From NCBI RefSeq assembly GCF_000719515.1, contig NZ_JOGR01000011.1:167569-231568 (forward strand): DNA of 64,000 nt. Reading direction: 5' to 3'. The position numbers were made by a program, and so were the translations under genes. This document shows positions 50,243-59,522 of this stretch, piece after piece; position 1 is the first letter of the stretch; each line of letters opens with the position of its first letter. Under the pieces are notes generated by a model. It did not search any database. It saw nothing but the letters and a program-made list of their open reading frames with translations, and had not been told where the DNA came from. The stretch comes from Glycomyces sp. NRRL B-16210 (GTDB lineage: Bacteria > Actinomycetota > Actinomycetes > Mycobacteriales > Micromonosporaceae).

Positions 50243-50656
50243 TCAAGCGGGCTGGGCCACCGGCTCCGGCGTCGCGCGCTCGGCGATGAGCCGCCTGGCG
50301 AGCCGACCCGAGGCCTCGACCACGCCCATGATCATCAGCGCGTTGATCGCGTGGAAGCCGAAGATGATCTGCCCCGGCACCGTCCCCGCCACGCTCACCA
50401 GAGCGATCAGCGACTGGAGCACCACCAGGCCGAACGCGCCCGCCATGAGGCCGACGAGCTTCCCGCCCGACCGCGCCAGCGCCGCGAACAGGATTCCCAG
50501 CAGCGCCACCACCGCGATCGCGCGGCCGTTCATGATGTGCAGCGAGAACGCCTCGTCGGGCGCTCCGGCCGCGATGGCCCCGTACCCGGCCAGGAAGAAC
50601 TGGACCCCGATCAGCAGTTGCAGCAGGATCGTCCAGACCCGATAGAACCTAAGCAT
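50243..50656 (-). CDS. Four-helix membrane protein, unknown function
   Basis: A 137-residue membrane protein with four hydrophobic helices (about residues 5-28, 42-60, 66-90 and 95-115) and a short Arg/Pro-rich cytoplasmic end. No named family was recognised; the pattern (IMNGRAIAVVALLGILFA) resembles small DoxX-like or SPW-like proteins. It overlaps the end of the AhpD-like gene by 8 bp, so the two are translationally linked. ATG 50656 has GAGGA 7 nt upstream. Confidence 0.72.
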   Translation of the reverse strand: MLRFYRVWTILLQLLIGVQFFLAGYGAIAAGAPDEAFSLHIMNGRAIAVVALLGILFAALARSGGKLVGLMAGAFGLVVLQSLIALVSVAGTVPGQIIFGFHAINALMIMGVVEASGRLARRLIAERATPEPVAQPA

Positions 50657-51668
50657 CGACATTCCTCGTCTCGATCTCGTCTTGAACGGCGTCGACCGCG
50701 GTCATCGCCCCGTACGCCAGCAGGTGCACCACGCAGTGGTCGGTGAACACGTCCCCCCGCCACTCCTCCACGTCCGCCCCGGACACCGCGCCCGGCGCCA
50801 GCGCCGCCGACACCGCCAGCCACGCCCCCAGCGCCGCCTGCGAGGGCAGCTCCTTCCCGCCCGCCAACGCCGGCGTCCACGCCCCCACCTCGGTCCCGGC
50901 CGCGCCGACCGTCCGCGCCACCGCGTCCGCCGCCTGGTCGCTCAGCAGCATCGACCCGTACGCGGCCATCGCCCGCACCGCCCCGTACGCCCGGCCCACC
51001 GGCGAACCCGCCGCCCAGAGCGGCTCGCGGATCTCGACCTCCCGCGCCCAGTCCGGCCACCGCTCCAGCAGCGGCAGGCTCAGCCCCGGCTCCAGGTCCG
51101 CGGCCACCGCCTCCCGCACCAGCCGCGACGCCACCGACCGGCCCAGCTTCGTCGTCGTCACCGGGCTCGGGGACTCGTTCGACGCCAGCGCCCTCACCAA
51201 CCGCGTGATCAGCTCGAAGACCAGCACCGTGCCGATGAACCGCGGCGCCGCCTCCGCCGGGAACGGCCCCTCCGGGCCCGGCTCCAACGCCCAGTCGGCC
51301 AGCGCCGCCCACTCCCGCGGCGGCCGACCGGCCCGGACGGCCTCCGCCAGCTCCGACTCGCCCGCCGCGTGCAGCATCATCGTGTGCGCGTCGGTGCAGA
51401 ACCGGCACTCGTTGCGCACCGCGATCACCGTCGCGACCACTTCCTTCGCCTTGCGCTCCTCAGGCCCGCCCACCAGCAGCGACTCGCGCAGCAGCGCCCA
51501 CACCGGCGCCAGCAGCTCCGGCGCCGGCGACAGCATCGTGATCGCCGGCCCGACCACGCCCAGCTCCGCCCTCACCTGCCGGTACACCTCCGCCACCAGG
51601 CCCTCGGCCCGCCTCGGATCGACGGGGACGACATGCCTCACCTCAGGACCCGTGCTTCTCAACGACAT
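50649..51668 (-). CDS. Carboxymuconolactone decarboxylase/AhpD-like protein
   Basis: A 339-residue all-helical protein with the AhpD motif in NECRFCTDAHTMMLHAAGE (CxxC followed by His), the redox-active site of alkylhydroperoxidase-like proteins. A second, more degenerate half follows, so it looks like a duplicated-domain form of the CMD superfamily. The peroxide or lactone substrate is unknown. It forms an operon with a small membrane protein, overlapping by 8 bp. ATG 51668 has GGAG upstream. Confidence 0.82.
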   Translation of the reverse strand: MSLRSTGPEVRHVVPVDPRRAEGLVAEVYRQVRAELGVVGPAITMLSPAPELLAPVWALLRESLLVGGPEERKAKEVVATVIAVRNECRFCTDAHTMMLHAAGESELAEAVRAGRPPREWAALADWALEPGPEGPFPAEAAPRFIGTVLVFELITRLVRALASNESPSPVTTTKLGRSVASRLVREAVAADLEPGLSLPLLERWPDWAREVEIREPLWAAGSPVGRAYGAVRAMAAYGSMLLSDQAADAVARTVGAAGTEVGAWTPALAGGKELPSQAALGAWLAVSAALAPGAVSGADVEEWRGDVFTDHCVVHLLAYGAMTAVDAVQDEIETRNVDA

Positions 51669-51883
51669 GCGGCCTCTCCTCGATTCGATTCCGCCGACCG
51701 GCGGCCGAGGCCGCCGCACGCCTCCAGACTCCCGGCCCGCGGCCCCGATGTCGTCGTCCCGGCGCGGGCATTCGCGGCGGCGCCGAGCGCAGCACCGCAC
51801 CCGGGCGCGTACACCCTGCGCCGTACGCCTCCCCTGCACCGCGGGCCGACGCCGCGGCCGCCGACCCGCCCTAGGATTGGGCC

Positions 51884-53059
51884 ATGCCCTCCGAAACCCG
51901 CCTCTCGGGACGGCGGCTCGACCTGGTCGTCGCCGCCCTCCTGCTGGTCGACTGCCTCATACCCGGGTTCGTGAGGCTCGCGGGCGGCGACTTCCCCTGG
52001 TACGGGTGGGTCCTGCTCGCCATCGGCCCGGCGGCCTTCCCGTTCTGGCGCCGCCACCCCCGCACCGTCATGTTCGTCAGCGTCGCCGCGGTCGGCGCCA
52101 CCGGCCACCTCGCCCTCGGCCCGCTCACCTGGCTCCCCGCGTTCGTCGCCATCGCCGTCACGATGTACTCCGGGCACCGGCGCACCACCATCGCCACCGT
52201 CATCGTCCTGTCCTCCTTCGTCGCCTGGGGCAACTGGCAGCACGCCGAATTCCAGATCACCGGCGAGATGCTCCAGCGGTCCCTGCTCGTCATCGGCTGG
52301 CTCCACGTCGCCCTCATCACCGGCGAATCGCGCCGCCAGCGGGACGCCTACATGGCCGAGGCCGAGCACACCCGCGAAGAGGCCGTCAAACGCAAGGCCG
52401 CCGACGAACGGGTGCGGATCGCCCGCGAACTGCACGACTCCCTGACCCACTCGATCTCCGTCATCCGCGTCCAGGCCGGCGTCGCGCTCCACCTCGCGCG
52501 CAAACGAGGCGAGGCCCCGCCGCCCGCGCTCGTCGCCGTCGAAGAGGCCGCCAAGGACGCGACCCGCGAACTGCGCGAGACCCTCACGATGCTCCGCGAC
52601 GACGACGGCCACCGCCTCTCCCGCGTCAAGTCCCTCGCCGACCGCTACCGCGACCTCGGCTTCGCCATCGAACTCGAATGCGCCCTCCCCCTCGACGACA
52701 CCGCCGACCTCGACGAAGAGGTCGACCACGCCGCCTACCGGATCGTCCAGGAGGCCCTGACGAACGCCGTGCGTCACTCCGAAGGCGACCGGATCCGCGT
52801 CCGGGTCCGCCGACGCGAGGACGCGATCGTCGTCGAGGTCGCCGACAACGGCGCCGCCGTCCGCGCCGTGCCCGGCCGCGGCATCACCGGCATGAGAGAA
52901 CGCGTCGACGCCCTCGGCGGCACCCTCCACGTCGGACCCGGCGAATACGGCTTCACCGTCCGCGCCGAACTCCCCGCCGCCGACACGACAGCCGACACCG
53001 CCGCCGACCGCGAAGTGCGTCCGCAGCCGGCCGCCGCCGAACCGGGGAGGACCCAGTGA
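51884..53059 (+). CDS. NarL-type sensor histidine kinase
   Basis: A 391-residue membrane kinase. The N-terminal half has about five transmembrane helices and almost no extracytoplasmic domain, so it probably senses a membrane signal. A HisKA_3 dimerisation helix carries the phospho-His in IARELHDSLTHSISV (about residue 185). The GHKL ATPase domain has EALTNAVRHSEG (N-box) and PGRGITGMRERV (G2 box). TAGGAT, 6 nt before the ATG, suggests a leaderless mRNA. It overlaps the response regulator gene by GTGA. Confidence 0.93.
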   Translation: MPSETRLSGRRLDLVVAALLLVDCLIPGFVRLAGGDFPWYGWVLLAIGPAAFPFWRRHPRTVMFVSVAAVGATGHLALGPLTWLPAFVAIAVTMYSGHRRTTIATVIVLSSFVAWGNWQHAEFQITGEMLQRSLLVIGWLHVALITGESRRQRDAYMAEAEHTREEAVKRKAADERVRIARELHDSLTHSISVIRVQAGVALHLARKRGEAPPPALVAVEEAAKDATRELRETLTMLRDDDGHRLSRVKSLADRYRDLGFAIELECALPLDDTADLDEEVDHAAYRIVQEALTNAVRHSEGDRIRVRVRRREDAIVVEVADNGAAVRAVPGRGITGMRERVDALGGTLHVGPGEYGFTVRAELPAADTTADTAADREVRPQPAAAEPGRTQ

Positions 53060-53718
53060 TCCGCGTCCTGCTCGCCGACGACCAGCCGCTCATGCGCGGC
53101 GGCTTCCGCGCCCTCATCGACGCCGAAGACGACATGACCGTCGTCGCCGAAGCCGCCGACGGCCCCACCGCGGTCCGCCTCGCCGCCGACGTCCGCCCCG
53201 ACGTGGCCCTCCTCGACGTCGAGATGCCAGGCGGCGACGGCATCAGCGCCGTCCGCGCCATCGCCGCCGACGACCGCCTCGCCGACCTGCGCGTCGTCAT
53301 GCTCACCAACTACTCCTTCGACGCCTACGTCTTCGACGCCCTCCGCGCCGGCGCCGCCGGCTACCTCGTCAAGGACACCGAACCGGAGGAACTCCTGCGA
53401 TGCGTGCGGGCCGCCGCGGCCGGAGAGACCCTCCTGTCACCGCAGATCGCCGCGAAGCTCGTCGCCGAATACGTCGCCCACCCGCCCGCGCGACTCGCCG
53501 GCCAAGTGGAGGGCCTGACCTCGCGCGAGACCGAGATCGTCGCCCTCGTGGCCCGCGGCCTCACCAACGGCGAGATCGCCGACCGGCTCTTCATCAGCCC
53601 GGCGACGGCCAAGACCCACGTGCACCGCGCCATGATGAAACTCGCCGTCCGCGACCGCGCCGGCCTCGTCGTCTTCGCCTACGAATCAGGCCTCGTGCAG
53701 CCCAAGGGATCCGCCTGA
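53056..53718 (+). CDS. NarL/LuxR-type response regulator
   Basis: A 220-residue DNA-binding response regulator. The receiver domain has the acidic pair ADDQ near the start, phospho-Asp in VALLDVEMPGGDG (about residue 54) and Lys in YLVKDTE. The LuxR helix-turn-helix has LTSRETEIVALVARGLTNGEIADRL and SPATAKTHVHRAMMKLAV. GTG 53056 overlaps the kinase stop, so the pair is co-translated. Target genes are unknown; the divergent AhpD-like operon is a candidate by position. Confidence 0.94.
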   Translation: MIRVLLADDQPLMRGGFRALIDAEDDMTVVAEAADGPTAVRLAADVRPDVALLDVEMPGGDGISAVRAIAADDRLADLRVVMLTNYSFDAYVFDALRAGAAGYLVKDTEPEELLRCVRAAAAGETLLSPQIAAKLVAEYVAHPPARLAGQVEGLTSRETEIVALVARGLTNGEIADRLFISPATAKTHVHRAMMKLAVRDRAGLVVFAYESGLVQPKGSA

Positions 53719-53919
53719 GCAGAGCAGGACACCGGGAACGGTGTCCGCGACGCGGGCACCGCACCGAGACCCGACCCGTAACGGGCCACCCCGAAGCGCG
53801 CCCAACGAAATGTCACACCCGCCAGGCACCCTCGTATCAGGGAGCCCGAAACACGGCCGCAAACGGCGCTGGCGGCTGCCCTCGAACCGGGGCTCACCCT
53901 GCCGCGCCGCGGCGGCCGA

Positions 53920-54825
53920 TCATCGTCGAGCGTCGGTCGCGTCGGTCGCGTCGGTCGCGTCGTCCCTCGGCCCGACCTCGCCCGAAGCTTCCCTGTCCGC
54001 GTTCGCGGATTGCGCCCCCGGGTCGGCGCTGGCGTTGTACTCCGAGCCGAACAGCAAGGCCATGTTGGTGATCCACAGCCAGACCAGGAACACGATCACA
54101 CCGCCGAGGGCCCCGTACGTCTTGTCGTAATTCCCGAACGTCGCCGCGTACAGCCCGAACCCGGCCGAGGCCACCAGCCACAGCAGCACGGCCAGCACCG
54201 CGCCCGGCGCCCGCTCGCGGAAACTCGAGTGCTTCGCCGGCGCGAGCCAGTACAGCAGCGCCACGATCACGATGACCAGCACCACGATCACTGGCCAGCG
54301 GATCCAGTCCCACACCGCCGCCGCCGCGTCGCCGGCTCCCACGGCCTGGCCGACCGCCCGCACCACCGCGCCGCCGGAGGCGGCGACCACCGCGCAGGCG
54401 GCCGTCAGCGCGCCCACCACGACGGTGAGCACGACCCGCACCACCAGGACCTTCCACCACTTGCGAGTCTCGCCGGTCCCGTTGACCGCGTTGAGCGCCC
54501 GCGAGAACGCCGCGATGTAGTTCGAGGCCGCCCACAGGGCCGCGGCCAGGCCCGCCAGCGCCAGGAATCCCGCCGCGCGCGGGTTCACCTGGAGCCGGGC
54601 CACGGCGTCCTCGATGATCGTCATGCTGTCGGCGGGCGCGAGGGAGGCGATCCCCTTGAGCAGCGCCTCGGTCGCGTCGGGGTCGAGCAGGCCGATGAGG
54701 GAGGTGCCCACCAGGAGTGCGGGGAACAGCGACAGCACCGAGTAGTAGGTGAGCGCGGCCGCGTTGTCGGCACGGTTCTCGGCGCCGTACCGCTTGCCGG
54801 CTCTGACCAGTGATCGTGTGCCCAT
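53920..54825 (-). CDS. YihY/BrkB-family membrane protein
   Basis: A 301-residue integral membrane protein with six helices and the family start RYGAENRADNAAALTYYSVLSLFPALLVG. Also seen are SNYIAAFSRALNAV and a late GGVIVFLVWLWITNMALLFGSEYNA. The function is not firmly known (once annotated RNase BN, now considered a transporter-like protein). The C-terminal tail ends in an Asp-Ala-Thr repeat encoded by tandem 9-bp units. ATG 54825 follows CACGGT by 6 nt; ATG 54828 is an alternative. Confidence 0.9.
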   Translation of the reverse strand: MGTRSLVRAGKRYGAENRADNAAALTYYSVLSLFPALLVGTSLIGLLDPDATEALLKGIASLAPADSMTIIEDAVARLQVNPRAAGFLALAGLAAALWAASNYIAAFSRALNAVNGTGETRKWWKVLVVRVVLTVVVGALTAACAVVAASGGAVVRAVGQAVGAGDAAAAVWDWIRWPVIVVLVIVIVALLYWLAPAKHSSFRERAPGAVLAVLLWLVASAGFGLYAATFGNYDKTYGALGGVIVFLVWLWITNMALLFGSEYNASADPGAQSANADREASGEVGPRDDATDATDATDARR

Positions 54826-54918
54826 CATCCAACCGTGCCAGGCGGTGCGGGCGGGTGGGGCCGTTCGGGGGAACCTGTCACGCGGACCGATCGTCCGATG
54901 TGGCGGCAGGGGCGGGTG

Positions 54919-55359
54919 TCACCTGTCGATGCGGTCGTGGCCTTCGCAGGCGCCGGGGCGGGGCCGGGTGGCGAGGGCCCAGACGAGGAGCACGTCCAGC
55001 ACGATCACCAGGGTCGCGAAGATCGGGTACTGCGGGGCGAGGAAGACCTGGCTCATCGCCGAGACCGCCGCGACCACCAGTGCGGGGGTCGGGTGCCGCC
55101 GCAGCTTCGCGAGCCGCCGTCCGCGGCCGAACCTGCCGAGGCCGATCACGATGGCCGCCAAGCCGACCGCGAGGTTCACCCAGCCCCAGCCGGCGTTGTC
55201 CGCGCGGTACCAGTAGCCGCCGCCCGCGAAGACGAAGACCGCGCCGCTGGTGACGGCGTTGCCGATGAACACCTGCGCGGCACCGACCAGCAGGAGCAGC
55301 ACGCCGGTGTACACGGAGCCGCCGGGCTTGCGTGGAGGATCCCAGTCCTCTCGAGTCAT
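54919..55359 (-). CDS. Four-helix membrane protein (DUF7144-like)
   Basis: A 146-residue membrane protein. The charged N-terminus TREDWDPPRKPGGSVYTG is followed by helices near residues 16-35, 38-50, 57-76 and 90-130. The GWGWVNLAVGLAAIVIGLG segment matches the WGWxHLxxGxxxxxxG signature of the actinobacterial DUF7144 family, though the fit was judged by eye. The function is unknown. It is a single gene between yihY and pabA on the same strand. Confidence 0.7.
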   Translation of the reverse strand: MTREDWDPPRKPGGSVYTGVLLLLVGAAQVFIGNAVTSGAVFVFAGGGYWYRADNAGWGWVNLAVGLAAIVIGLGRFGRGRRLAKLRRHPTPALVVAAVSAMSQVFLAPQYPIFATLVIVLDVLLVWALATRPRPGACEGHDRIDR

Positions 55360-55510
55360 GCGCGGTCCCTCGGGGTGCTCGGCGGCGCCGACGGCGCTTG
55401 CGCACACAGCTTAGGCGACGACGCACAGCGCACGCGCTTTCCACACCCGCCGCCGGGAGCCCTGCGGACGGACACCGCCCGTGTACGCACCGCAAATGGG
55501 GTCCGGGCCC

Positions 55511-56101
55511 TCACCGGTCCTCGTGGGCCTTGACGCGCCGCAACCAGTTCCCGAGGAGGGCGCTGCCGTCCTCGGTGAGGATCGACTCGGGATGGAACTG
55601 CACCCCTTCGACGTCGATCTCGCGGTGGCGCAGTCCCATGACCGTGCCGTCCTCGCTCGTGGCGCTCACCTCGAGCGGGTCTCGCACGGTCGCGGGCTCG
55701 ACGGCGAGGGAGTGGTACCGGGTGGCCGTGAACGGGTTCTCCAGCCCGGCGAACACGCCCGCGCCGTCGTGGCGGATCGGGGAGGTCTCGCCGTGCCGCA
55801 GCTCGGCGGCGCGCGAGACGACCGCGCCCCAGTGCTCGGCGATCACCTGGTGGCCCAGGCAGACGCCGAGGACGGGGACCGCCCCGGCGAAGCGGTCGAG
55901 CAGCTCGTGGCCGAGCCGGGCCTCGTCGGGCCGGCCGGGCCCGGGGGAGAGCAGCACCCCGGCCGGGCGCAGCCGCGCGGCCTCGTCGGCGTCGATCCGG
56001 TCCGAGCCGCGGACCTCGACTCCCGCGCCGAGGGCCCGCAGGTAGGAGACGATGGTGTGGACGAACGAGTCGCGGAAGTCGACGACCAGCACGCTACCCA
56101 T
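55511..56101 (-). CDS. pabA: Glutamine amidotransferase, anthranilate/aminodeoxychorismate synthase component II
   Basis: A 196-residue class I glutaminase that supplies ammonia to a chorismate-using synthase. Triad: Cys in VLGVCLGHQVIAEHWGA (about residue 80), and His and Glu in VQFHPESILTEDG. LLSPGPGRPDEA is the oxyanion strand. Near crgA in mycobacteria this gene is called trpG or pabA; which pathway (tryptophan or folate) it serves cannot be told, as no partner component I is adjacent. It lies 32 bp after the small membrane protein gene. Confidence 0.88.
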   Translation of the reverse strand: MGSVLVVDFRDSFVHTIVSYLRALGAGVEVRGSDRIDADEAARLRPAGVLLSPGPGRPDEARLGHELLDRFAGAVPVLGVCLGHQVIAEHWGAVVSRAAELRHGETSPIRHDGAGVFAGLENPFTATRYHSLAVEPATVRDPLEVSATSEDGTVMGLRHREIDVEGVQFHPESILTEDGSALLGNWLRRVKAHEDR

Positions 56102-56133
56102 CAGCGCCGTCCATCACTGCGTCCCACGGTCGC

Positions 56134-56424
56134 TCAATCCTCGGACTCCGTGGGGGACTGCGCGGTCTCCCAGTCCTCGGGGTTGAAGCCGGTGCCCTGG
56201 CAGTCCACGCCGGGCGTGCACGTCTGGACCTCTTCGCCGTCGGTCTCGGTCTGCTCGACATTGACGCCGCCGGCGGGGTCGACGTTGCTCCAGGGCATGT
56301 GCGGTCGCACGGCCGGGAAGAGCACGAACCACAGCAGGGCCAGGGCGCCCGCGCTCAGCGCGAGGGAGCCGGTGATCTTGCCCGGCAGTCCGCCGGGGAG
56401 CTTGCTCCAGATCCACGAGTACAT
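56134..56424 (-). CDS. Small single-pass membrane protein of the sortase locus
   Basis: A 96-residue protein: a short cytoplasmic or amphipathic start (MYSWIWSKLPGGLPGK), one transmembrane helix (about residues 18-41), and an acidic extracytoplasmic tail with two cysteines (VQTCTPGVDCQGTG), possibly a disulfide. No named family was recognised. It begins 1 bp after the sortase stop, so it is surely co-transcribed, and may be a partner or assembly factor of the sortase; that is inference. Confidence 0.72.
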   Translation of the reverse strand: MYSWIWSKLPGGLPGKITGSLALSAGALALLWFVLFPAVRPHMPWSNVDPAGGVNVEQTETDGEEVQTCTPGVDCQGTGFNPEDWETAQSPTESED

Positions 56425-56425
56425 G

Positions 56426-57583
56426 TCAGGCCTCCGCGTCGACGGCCGCGTCGGGCAGGTCGTTCTCAGGGTCGCGTTCGATGGTCTCCACCAACTGGCC
56501 GTAGACGACGTACCGCTCGTAGTTGTCCCACAGCGGGTGGCAGGTGAACAGGGTCAGCCAGTAGTCCTCGTCGCCCGGTTCGGCGCCGGGCTCGCCGGGC
56601 ACGGGCGCGGTGATGTCCACTTGGGTCTCGTCGACGACCTCGTGCTCGCGGACCTCGTAGACGTAGAAGTACTCCTTCGTCTCGATCACGACCTTGTCGC
56701 CGGGGTCGAGGTCGCGGATCTTCTGGAAGATCGCGGGCACGTTGTGTCCGGCGAGGGTGAAGTTCCCCTGCTCGCCGGGATAGGCGCCCTCGAGGTAGCG
56801 GCCGGGGGCGTACTCGATGTCGGAGGGCTCGGTGCCCTCGACGAGGGTCCAGGACTCGGCGCGGATGTCGGGCGCCCACATGCGCGCGAACGCGTCACCG
56901 AGCTCGGGGATCGGCGCGCCGTCGACGCCCTCGCCCTCGATGCCGCCCTGCCAGATCGAGTCGAGGTCGCTGGAGAGGACGGACTGCTCGTTGTTGATCT
57001 CGGCGGTGACGCCGAAGATCTCGTAGGCGGCGTACAGCAGGACGACCACGCCGAGGGTGATGAGGGCCTCGCCGAGGCCGCGGACGGTGCCGCGCATGCC
57101 CTCGCCGCGGTGGCGTTTGACCGAGCGCTTCTTGCGGGTCTCGCTGTCGGCGCCGGGGGGTGCGGGGACGGCGTCGTCGGCGGGGATGACCGGGAGGATC
57201 GCGGTCCCGTCGGGTTCGGGCACGAGCGAGGCGTGGGAGGCGCGGGCGAGCCCGGGCGGGCGCAGCGCGGTGGTGGTGTCGAAGTCCGGTTCCGCGTCCT
57301 GAGCGGGCGGGGTGGGCCCGGGCGGGGCGTAGGCCTGTTCGGGGCGCGGTCCTGGAGAGGGCCGGGCGCCGGTCGGCCTGGGCGGCAACGACTGCGGGGG
57401 CGAGGGGGCGGCGCGTCCGGTGGGGCTCGCGGGGCCCGGCGCGGGCGGCGGGATCGTCGCCTTGCCGCTCGGGGGCGATCCGGCGGGCGGCGGGACGCTG
57501 GCGCGGCCGGGACTGGGCGAGGAGCCCTGGGCCGGGCGCGGCCAGGGCTCGTTCGCGAAGGGTGACCAGTCCTGATCGCTCAC
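56426..57583 (-). CDS. Class E sortase
   Basis: A 385-residue membrane transpeptidase that links secreted proteins to the cell wall. The first 170 residues are a Pro/Ala-rich cytoplasmic segment; one transmembrane helix follows (about residues 180-200). The catalytic domain holds His in FTLAGHNVPAIF, Cys in WLTLFTCHPLWDN and Arg in YERYVVYGQL, the sortase triad. The long N-terminal extension is typical of class E. GTG 57583 with GGAGG upstream was chosen; ATG 57655 would cover the probable promoter. Substrates are not in this window. Confidence 0.9.
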   Translation of the reverse strand: MSDQDWSPFANEPWPRPAQGSSPSPGRASVPPPAGSPPSGKATIPPPAPGPASPTGRAAPSPPQSLPPRPTGARPSPGPRPEQAYAPPGPTPPAQDAEPDFDTTTALRPPGLARASHASLVPEPDGTAILPVIPADDAVPAPPGADSETRKKRSVKRHRGEGMRGTVRGLGEALITLGVVVLLYAAYEIFGVTAEINNEQSVLSSDLDSIWQGGIEGEGVDGAPIPELGDAFARMWAPDIRAESWTLVEGTEPSDIEYAPGRYLEGAYPGEQGNFTLAGHNVPAIFQKIRDLDPGDKVVIETKEYFYVYEVREHEVVDETQVDITAPVPGEPGAEPGDEDYWLTLFTCHPLWDNYERYVVYGQLVETIERDPENDLPDAAVDAEA

Positions 57584-57917
57584 CTGGAACTTCGCCTCCG
57601 TCGTGCCGGTGTTCTCAACGCCTGAATGATGTCGTAACCATAACGCGCGAGGCAATCCTAGGGTTGTCCCACGAACGCGAGTATCGCCCGAACGGGCGGG
57701 CGCGGCGCCCCCGCTCGGGCCGCCGCGCGGCGGCGCTCGGCCCGCCCGGCCCCGATCCCGAACCGCCGGTGGGACTCCGGTGACCGGACGGGTGCGAAGC
57801 GGGAGCGCTTCCGCAGCTCACCGGCGGGGTGTGAGCTACGCTATGCCGCGCGGACGGCGCGTCACCGGCGGACGGTACCCTGGACGTCGGACATGTCCCT
57901 CAGTTGGAGAATCATCG

Positions 57918-58178
57918 ATGCCGAAGTCACGCGTGCGCAAGAAGAAGGTCTACTCGAGCCCCACGGGTACGAGCTCCTCCTCGGCCGACAGCTACGAGCC
58001 GAGCCCGACATGGGTGCCGATCACCGCCGTCGCCCTCATCGTGATCGGCATCGGCTGGCTGACGCTCTTCTACCTCTCCGGCATGGCCTACCCGGTCGCC
58101 GCCTGGGGCTACTGGAACCTGGCCGTCGGCTTCTCCTGCATGGTCGCGGCCCTGCTCGTCCTGTCGAAGTGGCGCTGA
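57918..58178 (+). CDS. crgA: Cell division protein CrgA
   Basis: An 86-residue, two-helix membrane protein that recruits peptidoglycan synthases to FtsZ rings in actinobacteria. A basic start (MPKSRVRKKKVY) is followed by helices at about residues 33-53 and 63-82; NLAVGFSCMVAALLVLSKWR forms the characteristic C-terminus. GGAGA lies 7 nt before the ATG. It is divergent from the sortase gene, the arrangement usual near oriC in actinobacteria. Confidence 0.93.
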   Translation: MPKSRVRKKKVYSSPTGTSSSSADSYEPSPTWVPITAVALIVIGIGWLTLFYLSGMAYPVAAWGYWNLAVGFSCMVAALLVLSKWR

Positions 58179-58364
58179 CCCGACCGCACGGCAGGTGAGC
58201 CCTGCCCGCGAATTCCGGCGACGTGCCCTCGTAGGACCCCCAGTGCATCTTTGAACGCTGCACGTTCACGGCTCGCGAGCTTCGCCGAGACCGGGGGTCC
58301 CCTAAGGGCGATATATCAGGATATTTCCTGATGCATGCATTTTTCGAAGTCGCAGAGCGGGTGC

Positions 58365-59522
58365 TCAGAGCAGCTCGAAGACCGTCGCGTTCGCCATGCC
58401 GCCGCCCTCGCACATGACCTGGAGCCCGCGCCGCGAACCGGTGTCGCGCATGTAGTGCAGCATCGTCGCGGCCAGGCGCGCCCCGGACGCCCCCAGCGGG
58501 TGCCCGAGCGCGATCGCCCCGCCGCGGGGATTGAGCCGCTCCTCGTCGGCGCCGGTCTCGGCCAGCCACGCGAGCGGCACCGCCGCGAAAGCCTCGTTCA
58601 CCTCGAACACGTCGATCTCGTCCAAGTCGAGCCCGGTGCGCCGCAGGATCTTCGCGGTCGCCGGAATCGGCCCGTCGAGCATGACCACCGGGTCGGAGCC
58701 GACCGTGCACGCCGCCGCGATCCGCGCCAGCGGCTGCACGCCCAGACGCCGCGCGTGCGCGTCGGTGGTGATCACCAGTGCCGCCGACCCGTCCGAGATC
58801 TGCGAGGACGAACCGGCCGTCACCGAACCGTCCGCCGTGAACGCCGGCTTGAGACCGGCGAGCTTCTCCATGCTCGTCTCCCGCCGGATGCCCTCGTCCG
58901 ACCCGACCCCGGCGATCGGCGCGATCTCGGCCGCGAAACCACCGCCGTCACCGGCCGCCGCGGCCTTCTCGTGACTGGCCAGCGCGAACGCGTCCATCGC
59001 CTCGCGGCCGATCCCGTAGCGCCCGGCGACCAGCTCGGCCGCCATGCCCTGGTTGAACGGCAGCGCCGCCTCGGCGTCCACGCTCCCCGCATACCGCTCG
59101 CGGACCGCCGGCCCGTACGGCTCGCCCGCGCCCGAACCGACGCTCGAGCCCATCGGGACGCGGCTCATCGACTCCACGCCGCCGGCGACGATCACGTCCG
59201 CGTGCCCGGCCAGGACCGCGGCCGCCGCGAACGCGACCGCCTGCTGGCTGGAGCCGCACTGGCGGTCCACGGTCGTCCCGGGAATCGTCTCGGGCCAGCC
59301 CGCCGCCAGAACGGCGTTGCGCGCGACGTTCCAGGACTGCTCGCCGACCTGCGAGACGCAGCCGAACACGACGTCGTCCACCGCGTCCGGCCCGATCCCC
59401 GATCGCTCGAGCGCCGCGTTCATCGCGTGCGCGGCCAGGTCCACGGCGTGGACGCCCGACAGCGCGCCGCCGCGCCGACCCAGCGGCGTGCGGGCGGCGG
59501 CGAGGACCACGGCCTCAGTCAT
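58365..59522 (-). CDS. Acetyl-CoA C-acyltransferase (thiolase)
   Basis: A 385-residue degradative-type thiolase that splits or forms beta-ketoacyl-CoA. The acyl-binding Cys is in VDRQCGSSQQA (about residue 89). FEVNEAFA, the His loop NPRGGAIALGHPLGASGAR and the second Cys in CEGGGMANA complete the active site. It starts inside the end of a PEBP-family gene (8-bp overlap), so the two are co-transcribed. It may serve fatty-acid beta-oxidation or steroid degradation; no other pathway gene is adjacent. Confidence 0.94.
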   Translation of the reverse strand: MTEAVVLAAARTPLGRRGGALSGVHAVDLAAHAMNAALERSGIGPDAVDDVVFGCVSQVGEQSWNVARNAVLAAGWPETIPGTTVDRQCGSSQQAVAFAAAAVLAGHADVIVAGGVESMSRVPMGSSVGSGAGEPYGPAVRERYAGSVDAEAALPFNQGMAAELVAGRYGIGREAMDAFALASHEKAAAAGDGGGFAAEIAPIAGVGSDEGIRRETSMEKLAGLKPAFTADGSVTAGSSSQISDGSAALVITTDAHARRLGVQPLARIAAACTVGSDPVVMLDGPIPATAKILRRTGLDLDEIDVFEVNEAFAAVPLAWLAETGADEERLNPRGGAIALGHPLGASGARLAATMLHYMRDTGSRRGLQVMCEGGGMANATVFELL

